Positions 25,214 to 38,800 of a stretch of DNA of 64,000 nt are shown piece by piece. The number at the start of each line of letters is the position of its first letter. Positions within the stretch are counted from its first letter, which is position 1. The DNA lies in NCBI RefSeq assembly GCF_026914265.1, contig NC_069133.1, positions 2,455,566-2,519,565 on the forward strand. The letters run 5' to 3'. The position numbers and the translations under genes are program-made. The notes below the pieces were generated by a model. The model saw nothing but the letters and a program-made list of their open reading frames with translations. It did no database searches and was not told the DNA's origin. Source of the DNA: Mya arenaria (lineage: Eukaryota; Mollusca; Bivalvia; Myida; Myidae).

Positions 25214-25601
25214 AATAAGTCCCTCGCTATGTGATCCTTAATCTTTCATAGCGTGCTGTTTTGGCACCGTTCTTCAATGCGTTTTGTAGTCCGCATCCCA
25301 TATTAAGAGATGACTACATGTAATAAATGAGTGGAAGATTCGACATAATCAATCACTTGACCGGCAAATGTTACTAATAATGGTACTGTCAAACATTTTG
25401 TGGAGAACGACAAGCAACAAGACTGGTGATGACCAGAGGGTGTCACAGCAACGAGTGCAATGTCGCCTGCGAGGGTAGGATTCTCTGCAGCATCTGTACC
25501 AACTTTGCGCCATAACCAGGTTTTTTCTAATCGATTAATTAAGCAGGATATTATTTGGACTAAATAATTAAGACCTGATAATACCCCCTTGGCAAACAGA
25601 T

Positions 25602-26045
25602 CTACGAATATCTACGTACTATATTGACCTTAAGGGTCATAACAACTGGTTTCCCACCGTATAAAATGTGTTCATTTAACACCGAGTCTGGACGGAGCAC
25701 TTTTCTACGTTTTAATCTTTTAATTGCAACCCTTATTTCATGCTCTGAAATTTCTTTATTAAATGGAGTATCATCTGATACCGATTCTCGAATGTTTTCA
25801 TAAATTCTGTCATTTACTTAAAGTTCAAACTTATAGTGCGATTCATTATAGCAAACATCAATTACAGATTGGTATCAAATCCATCCTTTATCGCCTCACC
25901 CTCGTAATTTACATCATCAACCTCGAGTTTTTGAACACCGTTAGAGCTTTTAATTTTTAACTTAGTAAGAAATTTTAGGGACTTTCTCAAAGATTTAAGG
26001 ACTCACTTTACATATTTCATGTTGGCAACTATTTCTTTTTTTCTT
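25602..26045 (-). mobile_element. Non-LTR retrotransposon fragment (start of reverse transcriptase)
   Basis: The minus-strand frame from 25817 to 25602 reads FNKEISEHEIRVAIKRLKR, then RKVLRPDSVLNEHILYGG. This is the conserved lead-in to the reverse transcriptase domain of CR1/Jockey/L2-type LINEs, where the typical pattern is EI..AI..LK..KA.GPDG..NE. Upstream on the minus strand (26045-25818) another frame is partly open but carries stops. The fragment is truncated, lacks the catalytic YADD region, and is not functional. Family placement is from motif memory. Confidence 0.6.
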
Positions 26046-26076
26046 TGTGTGTGTGTGTGTGTGTGGGTGTGTGTGT
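26046..26076. repeat. (GT)n microsatellite
   Basis: GT dinucleotide run with one interruption. Confidence 0.9.
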
Positions 26077-26166
26077 TCTTTCCGAAGGCTACATATTAAA
26101 TAAGACGTGTGCTACGTTTTGTTTTATAATATGATGAATATGTCTTAATGTGCTACCTTCTTTAAA

Positions 26167-26168
26167 TA

Positions 26169-26216
<48 letters not shown>

Positions 26217-26230
26217 GTTGTTGTTGTTGC
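26167..26230. repeat. (ATT)n then (GTT)n compound microsatellite
   Basis: About 16 ATT/TTA units followed by about five TTG units. Confidence 0.92.
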
Positions 26231-26970
26231 AACTCAGTTATTTTACTCACTTTTCTGAACACACACCAAACAGCATGTCACCAGCTCCTGTCGCATTATC
26301 GGTTTTATAAAAAAACAAACATACGTTTCGGAGAGTCTCCGCTGAGTTGCTGGGATTTTGCTCGTTTCAATCTTTAAAAAGAATCGTCGTTTGGGTTGAG
26401 CGGACGCCCATTTCTCATCCATTGTAATCGTTTGTGTTTAGAAGTTAAATACAATTGTTTTGTGAATGGTAAATGTAAATATTGAAGTTTTAAGAACTAT
26501 AAAAAGAACATAAACACAGAAAATGCACCTTTACAACAGAACATTCAAATACAATAGCTGTGGGCGGACTCTTACAAATGATTACAATACATTAATGTAT
26601 TAATGGCATATACACAAACAATGTTTGTCCATGCCATTTTTTCATTGATTGGTAGGGCCTAAAAAGATAGATTTGGAGTCCGTTATAAAAAAAAGAAAAA
26701 ATATAAGTGTGTGTTTTGATATGTTGTTTAAAACGTTTAAAGCTTTATACATAAGGTTACTCTTAACACCAATATCCAATGATGACAATGACATTCTTAT
26801 ATAAAGCCTACCTACCCTACCTGTTTTTGAAAAGGATGTAACCCTAATCAAACCATTGTTTTTGCCTAGGGTGAATTTTCTTGTGGACTTACAGTATGTA
26901 CATGTGCTTTTTGTGAAAAGGAAATACTCGGATAATGTGCTTTAAAGGTATGTAACCATTATACCCTTAC

Positions 26971-28384
26971 AACAAGAGGCCCAAAAGGGCCTATGCTCTA
27001 CTGGCATGGCTCTTGTGGTCATTTTCAATCCAGAGCATGTACGTTTGAGTTATAGGCAACAAATATATAGTTCACTTTTAGCGTTTGGGTTAGCTGAAAA
27101 CGCTGCACGTTCAACATCTGAGGACAGGAAGTGTTGTACGCAGATTAGTTGCATGAACTATTTTAATATGTGCCAAGTAAAGGTTATCTGAGGGTAAAAA
27201 ATATTTGCTTTCAACACTGTACTCATCGTCAAAATTTCATTTCTGTAGCTTTAAAAATAAAAAGTCAAGGAAATCCTTGGACAACATTATTGCTTGTTTG
27301 CGAAACTGTTCACATGGTCAAAATTTCATTACTGTAGCTTTAAACATTAATAAGTAAGTCAAAAGGGGTGGGGCCAGCTTTTGCCCAAGGGGCATTATTT
27401 CAAATGTTTTCAATTGCATCATATGATGCTCCACAACAAATATCAAAGGTATGAGCCTTGTGGTTTGAAACAAGAAGATTTTGAAAATATTTCTTAAATA
27501 AGTCTCTAGGAAAATAGTGACACCCAGGGCAGTGCCAGTTTTGACCCAAGGGGCATAATTTAAAATAGCAAGGATTTGCATAGTGGTTTCAGACAAAAAG
27601 GTTTTTAACATTTCCCAATTTAAGGGGGGGGGGGGAGGAGTCCGTCCCTTTAAAAGAAAAGAGTACTCTTCCCTGGGCCTCCGCCAACATCGCCGAGGTC
27701 GTTTGCATTTCCGCACTGGTCCCTTGCGGGACAATCTCCGTGGGGGGGGGGGGGCAGTAATGACCCCAGGAGCATAATTTTAACAAACCTTCACAAGCAA
27801 TTGTGACTTTACATGTAAACTTGGCTAAAAATAGACTTCGCTCATGTAGACTTGGCTAAAAATAGACATGAGCTTAAAATAGCATTTTTTATACTTTCAA
27901 GACCCATAATCCAGGCATGCATGGGCAGATCTGGCTGGTTTTGAAAAGGAACCGAGTTCTAATGGATATCTAAATACTGTACAAGTTTCATCGGGAAACA
28001 ATCAAAACTGAAGACTGTATCATGTTCACAAGCAATTGTTTACAGACAAACTAATTTTTTAATACTTTCAAGGCCCATAATCTAGGCATGCATGGTCGGA
28101 TCTGGCTGGTTTTCGAAAGGAACCCAGCTATAATGGATATCTAAATGCTGTACAAGTTTCATCGAGATACAATCAAAACTGAAGACTGTATCTGTTCACA
28201 ACCAATTGTTTACACAATAGCATTTTTTTATACTATCAAGGGCCATAATCTAGGCATGCATGGGCGGATCTGAATCGTGTTCACCAGCAATTGTTTACAG
28301 ACGCACGAACGCACTGATGCACATACTACGTACACATTACCATCGCATAAGCTCTTCTGGCCTTTGGCCAGTAGAGCTAAAAAC
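26971..28384. mobile_element. Pearl/HINE-like element 2 with terminal hairpins
   Basis: Starts AACAAG then AGGCCCaaaaGGGCCT (palindrome), followed by GCTCTACTGGC (26995-27005). Ends with the hairpin AGCTCTTCTGGCC-TTT-GGCCAGTAGAGCT (28350-28378) and TAAAAA. The right arm is the exact reverse complement of the 5' subterminal GCTCTACTGGC. The interior has about 170-bp repeats (the word 'ataatctaggcatgcatgg' and variants at about 27907, 28078 and 28246) and a short GCAC-rich tract before the 3' hairpin. This layout matches bivalve pearl/CvE elements, regarded as Helentron-associated interspersed elements; that placement is inference. A G-run-bounded GC-rich stretch (27624-27752) interrupts one core unit. 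No protein is encoded. Confidence 0.75.
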
Positions 28385-28589
28385 AACATACTGTTTAACA
28401 GAACTTTTAGTGCTTTATTTGACTTATTACATTTTATAATACAATGTAGACTCTTCTAAAGATCTTAATCAATTATAACAGACAAACATGTATGTTGTAC
28501 TCGACGAACTCTTAATAAAAAACATATGCATAACAGCAACATCAGAACTAAACAATCCCCATTTCTTCTGTAAACTATGAATACAATTA

Positions 28590-28800
28590 AAGGGACTCAC
28601 AGTTTTAAGGACTCTCTCGCAGATTTAGGGACTTACTCAACATTTTTTATGTTGGCAACTATTCTTTCTTCGTTGAAATTCAGTCTTTTTACAACAGCAA
28701 CTGATAGATGCTCATTAGAACATAATTTTGTAAATCTAAGCCTAAAGTCATTGGATTTTTCGATAGCATTACTATTGTTTAATTGTCAGCTAAATAGAGC
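28590..28800 (-). mobile_element. Possible second piece of the non-LTR retrotransposon
   Basis: About 62 bp here (ending 'atgttggcaactattctttc') is a diverged direct copy of 25976-26040. On the minus strand the adjoining frame reads FRLRFTKLCSNEHLSVAVV and RIVANIKNVE before a stop, while the 25976-26045 copy reads IVANMKYVK. It may be the upstream part of the same retroelement split by later insertions, or a second copy. Weak evidence. Confidence 0.35.
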
Positions 28801-29540
28801 GATTTCTGTCACATTTCCAAATTTTCAATAACAATAGAGCTCAAATTTTGACTTTGAGTTTGATGATGTATTAAATTATTATCATTCAAAAAATCCTTTT
28901 GTTCATGTTTTAAACAAAATTAATAATTTCAATGTCTGACTCGATGAAACCTGATGACACATTAAAAAAATCAAAAAAAAATCATACAAGTATAATTCCA
29001 GATGTAAATGTACATGAACAGAAAATTTTATCAATCATTGCAAATGTATATCATGTAAAATTTCTCAATTACCCAAATGACTTGTAACACAAAAGCTACA
29101 TTTTCAGCCTAATAAAGTTGAATATTGGCCTTTTAAAAACTACTACCTTTTATTGTTTACAATTGCATTTAAACAATTTAATGGAACTGACATAATAAAT
29201 TTACCAGTTTATCCTATATTGTAAAATGTTAAAGGCTACGAAGCGCACGCTCCATCATTCTTATTTGTTAAGATCATGCATGTTCAAACTATAACTTATG
29301 ACTTAGAAACATAATTTCTCAATGTTGACTAAAATAATGTTTAAAAATCATTTACAGTAGTGTCAGCAAGCTGGGACCCAAACTATGATTTCATGTCAAA
29401 ATGAAGTAATTGTTAATTATAATTCTTAACAGTTAAGGATGATAATTATTCTAGATTGATAGTCAATTTCCATGGCTGGAAAAGTAGGCAATTTTCTAAT
29501 CTAGATTTCGGGAATCATTAATAATTATTTCAGAAAGCTA
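28801..29540. other. AT-rich sequence downstream of NOP14
   Basis: No gene was recognised. It lies 3' of NOP14 on the minus strand. Confidence 0.4.
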
Positions 29541-29549
29541 TTGTTACAC

Positions 29550-29555
29550 TTTATT
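29550..29555 (-). promoter_or_regulatory. Candidate NOP14 polyadenylation signal
   Basis: TTTATT on the plus strand, AATAAA on the minus strand, 137 nt past the NOP14 stop codon. This is a plausible distance for a short 3' UTR. Other AT-rich hexamers exist further on. Confidence 0.45.
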
Positions 29556-29691
29556 CATAAATGTCATTTTCAATAATGTGACTGTTGCAGCTTGAACATA
29601 TAAACCAGGCATTTGTATGAACATGCACTTTGGCAGTTCATGTATCACACTAGTCGCCATGAGGAGTTAACAAATTAAATCCACCCTCCCG

Positions 29692-29876
29692 TCAAGTCTT
29701 GTCATCAGTTTTCTCCTTGATGCCAAGTTTCATTCTCTTATATTCGCCCTCCTGGTGGGCTAGCCCACCCATGATTTCCCGCACCCTACGTTTTCGCGCC
29801 TCATCCTTGGACATCTGGTCCCGCAGTTTTTCACGTGCCAGGAAGCGTGTGTCTTTCTTCAGCTCCCTCGCAGCAC
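29692..29876 (-). CDS. NOP14: NOP14 terminal coding exon
   Basis: Acceptor ttccaaag|GTGCTGCG; encodes AARELKKDTRFLAREKLRDQ onward and stops at TGA (29692-29694) after KEKTDDKT. The charged C-terminal tail is typical of the family. Confidence 0.93.
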
Positions 29877-32800
29877 CTTTGGAAGAAAAATGAACATTTA
29901 GGCAAAGGCATTATATTTTGTATGCAAAAACAAAGAAAAAGCAAAACCTATTGATGTACATAATGCACCATATCAATGTACATAATGCACCATGTTAATT
30001 CACATAATGCACGATGTCAATGTACATAATGCACCATATCGTTTTACATAATGCACCATGTTAATTCACATAATGCACCATGTCAATGTACATAATGCAC
30101 CATATCGTTTTACATAATGCACCACGTTAATTCACATAATGCACCATATCAATGTACATAATGCACCATATCGTTTTACATAATGCACCATATCAATGTA
30201 CATAATGCACCATATCAATGTACATAATGCACCATATCAATGTACATAATGCACCATATTAATGTACATAATGCACCATATTGATGTACATAATGCACCT
30301 TATCAATGTACATAATGCACCATATCAATGTACATAATGCACCATATCAATGTACATAATGCGCCATGTTAATTCACATAATGCATCATATCAATGTACA
30401 TAATGCACCATATTGATGTGCATAATGTGCCATGTTAATTCACATAATGCATCATATCAATGTACATAATGCACCATATTGATGTGCATAATGCACCATG
30501 TTAATTCACATAATGCACCATGTCAATGTACATAATGCACCATATCGATGTACATAATGCACCATATTGAATTACATAATGCACCATGTTAATTCACATA
30601 ATGCACAATATCGATACACCATATTTATGTACATAATGCACCATATCAATGTACATAATGCACCATTTTGATGTACATAATGCACCATCTTCATTCACGT
30701 AATGCACCATATTTATGTACATAATGCACCATATTTATGTACATAATGCACCATATTTATGTACATAATGCACCATATTTATGTACGTAATGCACCATAT
30801 CAATGTACATAATGCACCATTTTGATGTACATAATGCACCATCTTCATTCACGTAATGCACCATATTTATGTACATAACGCACCATATCGATGTACATTA
30901 TGCACCATGTTAATTCACATAATGCACCATATCGATGCACATAATGCACCATATTTATTCACATAACGCACCATATCGATGTACATTATGCACCATGTTG
31001 ATTCACATAATGCACCATATCGATGCACATAATGCACCATATTTATGTACATAATGCACCATATCAATGTACATAATGCACCATTTTGATGTACATAATG
31101 CACCATCTTCATTCACGTAATGCACCATATTTATGTACATAATGCACCATATCAATGTACATAATGCACCATTTTGATGTACATAATGCACCATCTTCAT
31201 TCACGTAATGCACCATATCAATGTACATAATGCACCATATTAATGTACATAATGCACCATATTGATGTACATAATGCACCTTATCAATGTACATAATGCA
31301 CCATATCAATGTACATAATGCACCATATTAATGTACATAATGCGCCATGTTAATTCACATAATGCATCATATCAATGTACATAATGCACCATATTGATGT
31401 GCATAATGTGCCATGTTAATTCACATAATGCATCATATCAATGTACATAATGCACCATATTGATGTGCATAATGCACCATGTTAATTCACATAATGCACC
31501 ATGTCAATGTACATAATGCACCATATCGATGTACATAATGCACCATATTGAATTACATAATGCACCATGTTAATTCACATAATGCACAATATCGATGCAC
31601 CATATTTATGTACATAATGCACCATATCAATGTACATAATGCACCATTTTGATGTACATAATGCACCATCTTCATTCACGTAATGCACCATATTTATGTA
31701 CATAATGCACCATATTTATGTACATAATGCACCATATTTATGTACATAATGCACCATATTTATGTACGTAATGCACCATATCAATGTACATAATGCACCA
31801 TTTTGATGTACATAATGCACCATCTTCATTCACGTAATGCACCATATTTATGTACATAACGCACCATATCGATGTACATTATGCACCATGTTAATTCACA
31901 TAATGCACCATATCGATGCACATAATGCACCATATTTATTCACATAACGCACCATATCGATGTACATTATGCACCATGCTGATTCACATAATGCACCATA
32001 TAGATGCACATAATGCACCATATTTATGTACATAATGCACCATATCAATGTACATAATGCACCATTTTGATGTACATAATGCACCATCTTCATTCACGTA
32101 ATGCACCATATTTATGTACATAACGCACCATATCGATGTACATAATGCACCATTTTGATGTACATAATGCACCATCTTCATTCACGTAATGCACCATATC
32201 AATGTACATAATGCACCATATTAATGTACATAATGCACCATATTGATGTACATAATGCACCTTATCAATGTACATAATGCACCATATCAATGTACATAAT
32301 GCACCATATCAATGTACATAATGCGCCATGTTAATTCACATAATGCATCATATCAATGTACATAATGCACCATATTGATGTGCATAATGTGCCATGTTAA
32401 TTCACATAATGCATCATATCAATGTACATAATGCACCATATTGATGTGCATAATGCACCATGTTAATTCACATAATGCACCATGTCAATGTACATAATGC
32501 ACCATATCGATGTACATAATGCACCATATTGAATTACATAATGCACCATGTTAATTCACATAATGCACAATATCGATGCACCATATTTATGTACATAATG
32601 CACCATATCAATGTACATAATGCACCATTTTGATGTACATAATGCACCATCTTCATTCACGTAATGCACCATATTTATGTACATAATGCACCATATTTAT
32701 GTACATAATGCACCATATTTATGTACATAATGCACCATATTTATGTACGTAATGCACCATATCAATGTACATAATCCACCATTTTGATGTACATAATGCA

Positions 32801-35800
32801 CCATCTTCATTCACGTAATGCACCATATTTATGTACATAACGCACCATATCGATGTACATTATGCACCATGTTAATTCACATAATGCACCATATCGATGC
32901 ACATAATGCACCATATTTATTCACATAACGCACCATATCGATGTACATTATGCACCATGTTGATTCACATAATGCACCATATCGATGCACATAATGCACC
33001 ATATTTATGTACATAATGCACCATATCAATGTACATAATGCAACATTTTGATGTACATAATGCACCATCTTCATTCACGTAATGCACCATATTTATGTAC
33101 ATAACGCACCATATCGATGTACATTATGCACCATGTTAATTCACATAATGCTTTCTATAAACCATGTTTCACTCTACCTTTCATCTCCTTCTTGTACTTG
33201 TGCAGCAGTTTCTGTTTCTCATTGAAGTCCTTTGTACCTCGACGACCTTTCTTCCGCCCATCAAACCTGAAAGATTCGATGATTAAATGTTCAACAAGGC
33301 AATTAGAATACCAAGTTTGGTGATAACTGGTTGTATGCCAGCCAAATTTGGAGAGTGGACACTGTTAATACAGTTTTTGCCAAATCAAGGGTCATAACTC
33401 TATAGAGTTACTGAGGTCACATGGCTGGTTATCAATCCTCTCAAAGGTATTATGCCCATACACATTTTGACAAAATTTTGTGATGACTGGATAAAGGCTT
33501 CTAAAGTTATTGATCGGACAATACAAACATTAGGTAATTTCTATAAATAAAGGGCTATAACTCTCTTGTATGGCTGGTTATCAAACCGGTCCGAGATATT
33601 AAGCCCATCAAACATACTGGACTATTATTACATCAATAAGGACAGTACTATTTGTTTAATTATTGGCAATTCAAAGCCATAACTCTTGTTTCTATTACAT
33701 CTCTGACTAAGTTTAGCAACAATCATGAATACATTTAGCACCTTGCACTCAAAGAAAGGGACAGTGATTTTTTATATAGATAGTTTATATGTTTATTTTA
33801 TACATGTAGTTAATTGTGTTAAGTGCAAACAGCTTACTTCTCCTCCACCTTAGGTTCAAACATTTTCAGTGGTTTGGGTTTCTTCTTCTGCATGGCAAGG
33901 GGTTGTCTGCTCTTGCTAGAATACTCTTCACACTGGGAGACAAGTAACTCTATTCTGGTCTGCAAAGATAGGAAAACACATTGTCAAAACTGGGAAAATA
34001 TTTTCTTGATCTAACTTCATAACAACACAATTTGTTGTCTTGGGCCAGTGGTCTATATATATATATAACCTATTTAGTTAAAACAAAATTGCACATTAGT
34101 CTGATACAGTAAAATAAGCAATTTCTTTTCCTTTTTTCAACAAGAGTGCCAACTATCACAAAATACATCCACCTTAATTTTAGGACACTAAGTTGGTTGA
34201 TAAGTGATTGTACATTGAGCCAAATTTAGAGAGTGGACACTGTAAATGCAGTTTTTGCCAACTCAAGGGTCACAACTCTAGAGAGATTGAGGCAACATAG
34301 CTGGTTATTGAACCTGAACAAATTCTGACCCCATTTTGTGATGAGTGGACAAAGGCTAAATGTCTTTATCAGACGAGAACAATTTCAGGTTATTTATATA
34401 ACTAAAGGGTGATAACTTTTGAGTGACTAGGGTGATATAGCTGGTTATCGACCTTGTTTGTGATATTATGCCCATACACATCCAAATTTGGTGATGACTG
34501 GACAAGGGCTCCTAAAGTTATTGATCGTACAAGAGCAATTGTGAGGTAATTGAAATAAAACCTTTGCAGTTAAGTATACTCATCCAAATTACTTTTCATA
34601 TAGTGTTGTAATACAAAACATTTCAATAAAATGTGTACAGATGAATTTTATGCCTGCATTAAGAAAGGTTATGAATATAGGAAAAGTAATATGCAAAGCA
34701 CACTGGAACAAAACGTTCAGTTACCCATCAAAATGGAATAATTGATACTATGGGCAAGACACAAGTCATTTGAAAATACCCTGTAAAACTACAGATCTTC
34801 ACAATGGATTGATTTGGCATGATATCTTTATAAGTTGTAAGGAATAAATATCATCCCATAGTTTTAATGGTGTATGACAAGGGGGTTAATAGTTGGCATG
34901 CATTTTTCTGGTAGACACAGAATGAGCCATTCCATTCATTACATATTGACGCCTGACTTATTTAAGATATGAGATAAGTTCAAAGAATGCCTAAGAATTG
35001 AATTTGAATGAGAATAATTGCAAAAGGTGGATATTTTATGCAGGTGTTGCCAAGCAACGGGGGTCAAAGTTTGAAAGCTGTATATATGGATAGTTTTATA
35101 TGGTATTCTTTCGTGATTTAACTGGTCTGAGTTACTGAAATAATGTCCAGAAATGCCTTCTACGTTAAATTTTCAAGTGACACTGGCTTTGTTAAGCCTT
35201 AAAGTTTTAAGTTGTTATCATAGTTTATTGATTATTTCGCATTTCAAATGACCATAAAATCAATTAATCTGACATGACAACAGATTGTAAATTATATGTA
35301 TTGCTAGATATTCATAATACAAGGTAGGTACATATTGAACTCAAAGAAATGTACACAATGGACATTCAGGTTGAAAGAGAATTTCACCCTCTACAATACA
35401 TTTCCAATATATGACAACAAAATTTTGTATTGATATAAAGATGAAAATAAATATCTTAAGATCTTTAGCATTGAAGTTAGTGCATCACAAGGAAAAACAA
35501 GAGGGCCATGATGGCCCTGTATCGCTCACCTGTAGCTTTGCTAAATAAAGTGAACATTCTGACCTATTATCATAAAGATCCAATGAAAAGTATGGCCCCT
35601 AGAGGCCACTCTTTTATTTGTCCCACTGACCTAGTTTTTTACCCCACATGACCCTATCAGTAGGCAATGCTTCAAACCAAATATTTAAGACCTAGTCCTT
35701 GTGGCTTCAGACAAGAAAATTTTAAAGTTTTTTCCTATATAAGCCTATGTAAAACTTGTGACACCCAGGGTGAGGCCTCTTTTCACCACAGGTGCACAAA

Positions 35801-38800
35801 TTGAACAATCTTGGTAGCAGGCCACTAGGTTATGCCACATATAAAATGGCAATGTCTTGTTGGTTTAGACAAGAAGTTTTTTGTTCTATATAAGCCTATG
35901 CAAAACTTGTGACTCCCCCCAGGATAGGGCCTCTTCTCCCCAGGGGCATAAATTGAACAATCTTGGTAGAGGACCACTTGGTTATGATACATACCAAATA
36001 TTGAATGCGTAGGCCTTGCATTTTCAGACAAGAAGATTTTTAAACACTTTCCTTATATAAGCCTATATCGAACTTGACCTACATTTTATAGAGATGATCA
36101 TTCTGACCAAGTTGCATTGAGATTAGGCTAAAATTGTGACCTCTATTGTGTTCACAAGGTTTTTCTACTAATTGACCTAGTGACCTAGTTTTTGACCTGG
36201 GTTGACCCAATATGGAACTTGACCTAGCTTATGTTAAGATGATCATTCTGACCAAGTTTCATTAAGATAAGGGTAAAATTGTGACCTCTATTTTGTTCAC
36301 AAGGTTTTTCTAATAATTGACCTAGTGACCTAGTTATTGACTTTGATGACCCAATATCGAACTTGACCCAGATTTTATAGAGATGATCATTCTGACCAAG
36401 TTGCATTAAGATTAGCCTAAAATTGTGACCTCTATTGTGTTCACAAGGTTTTTGTACTAATTGACCTAGTGACCTAGTTATTGACCGCGGATGACCCAAT
36501 ATCGAACTTGACCTAGATTTTATAGAGATGATCATTCTGACCAAGTTGCATTGAGATTAGGCTAAAATTGTGACCTCTATTGTGTTCACAAGGTTTTTGT
36601 ACTAATTGACCTAGTGACCTAGTTATTGACCGTGAATGACCCAATATCAAACTTGACCTACATTTTACAGCGATGATCATTCTGACCAATTTGCATTGAG
36701 ATTAGGCTAAAATTGTGACCTCTATTGTGTTCACAAGGTTTTTCTACTAATTGACCTAGTGACCTAGTTATTGACCGCGGATGACCCAATATCGAACTTG
36801 ACCTAGATTTTATAGAGATGATCATTCTGACCAAGTTGCATTGAGATTAGGCTAAAATTGTGACCTCTAATGTGTTCACAAGGTATTTCTACTAATTGAC
36901 CTACTGACCTAGTTTTTGACCCCAGATGACCCAATATCGAACTTGACCTAGATTTCATAGAGATGATCAGTCTGACCAAGTTTCATAAAGATTAGGTCAA
37001 AATTGTGACCTCTGTTGTGTTCACAAGGTTTTTCTAATAATTGACCTAGTGACCTAGTTATTGACTGCGGATGACCCAATATCGAACTCGATCTAGATTT
37101 TATAGAGATGATTATTCTGACCAAGTTGCATTGAGATTAGGCTAAAATTGTGACCTCTATTGTGTTCACAAGGTTTTTGTACTAATTGACCTAGTGACCT
37201 AGTTGTTGACCGCGGATGACCCAATATCGAACTTGACCTACATTTTATAGAGATGATCATTCTGACCAAGTTGCATTGAGATTAGGCTAAAATTGTGACC
37301 TCTATTGTGTTCACAAGGTCTTTCTACTAATTGACCTAGTGACCTAATTATTGACCGCGGATGACCCAATATCGAACTTGACCTAGATTTTATAGAGATG
37401 ACCATTCTGACCAAGTTGCATTGAGATTAGGCTAAAATTGTGACCTCTATTGTGTTCACAAGGTTTTTCTACTAATTGACCTAGTGACCTAGTTTTTGAC
37501 CCCAGATGACCCAATATCGAACTTGACCTACATTTTATAGAGATGATCAGTCTGACCAAGTTTCATAAAGATTAGGTCAAAATTGTGACCTCTATTGTGT
37601 TCACAAGCAATTGTGAACGGACGGACGGACGGACGGACGGACGGATGGACGACGGACGAAGAGTGATCACAAAAGCTCACCTTGTCACTACGTGACAGGT
37701 GAGCTAAAAATAGTTCTATCACTTTCTTATTTTAAGTTTCCTTGAACTAGGAAGCAATTACTGACACAATTTGGAAGAAGGAAATAACAGCTGCTGACAG
37801 CACTATAATTACATATGAATCATTAAACAATGAGATTTAGAGCCACATTTATAGTTGGTCATCTAATGATTACCACATGATGTCAATTAGTCGGAAGAAT
37901 TTCCCTTTGGGATTGCTCCATTAGTAGAAATAAATGACAACACTGTTTCAAACACTTCCTTAATGTGAAAAAAGGAAATTAAAGCCTTCTTCCAAGAACA
38001 TTTTCCAGGTAAAATATTTTTTTATTTCCGGACTTCCAAGAAGCTATGTTTAAAAAAATAATAAAATCAAAATCAAAGCTGAACATAATTTCAATGGAAA
38101 AGAAGAGCTTTATTATTTGTGTCAGACGCACTTCTATGTGGATTAGGGACTCCTTGTGACCCCATATCAGTAACATTTGAAAGGGTCTTATGTGAATGAC
38201 AGAATATGTAACGATTACACAATGATGTGTATCAATTGATACCAAAATTACATGGCAGGCATCCAAATTTAACATAATTCCCAATGGCTCAATGTAATGG
38301 CAAGGTTATTTTCAAAATAAGAAACCAAAAGAGCAGTTCATATCATTAAAGCTGCACTCTCACAGATCAATTGTTTTGACAACTTTTTTATGTTTTGTCT
38401 AGGCATGAGCCATTTGTGTATAAATCTCTGGAAACCAGGGATAATTAGCTAAAGCTAAAAGCGTTACTACCGCTTTAAGAAAATGAAATGAATCAAACAA
38501 TTGAGATCAGTTCTATTGTACGTTATCTAATACACTGATGCCAAAATTAGCTGATTCTGAGACCAAAAAGAAGAAGTCAAAACTGTCAAATTGTGAGAGT
38601 GCAACTTTAGTTTTTCCCACCCAAGGGACAGATAAAATCCATCACTTTGCCAATGCAAGATTTTCTTTGCTCTCACTAAAAAATCAACAAGGAATTTGTT
38701 TGCCTTCTAAATCAATAGCTTTACATTCACATAACAAAACTTTATTCATAAATTTAATCAGTTAAGTTCCCTCAATGGCCATCTCATCAATGCACATATT

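Noticed and set aside
25395..25515. Short Cys-rich plus-strand stretch (CHSNECNVACEGRILCSICT)
   Set aside because: Looks like a zinc-binding remnant, but it is about 35 codons, flanked by stops, and matches no family I can name.
30915..33074. Minus-strand frames of 65-66 codons (MVHYVHQNGALCT...)
   Set aside because: By-product of a stop-free 22-bp unit cycling through frames in an intron; they recur at the 981-bp block period.
36224..37722. Minus-strand frames with LILMKLGQNDHLYK repeats
   Set aside because: Translation of the ~145-bp core units of pearl/HINE-like element 1; non-coding repeat.
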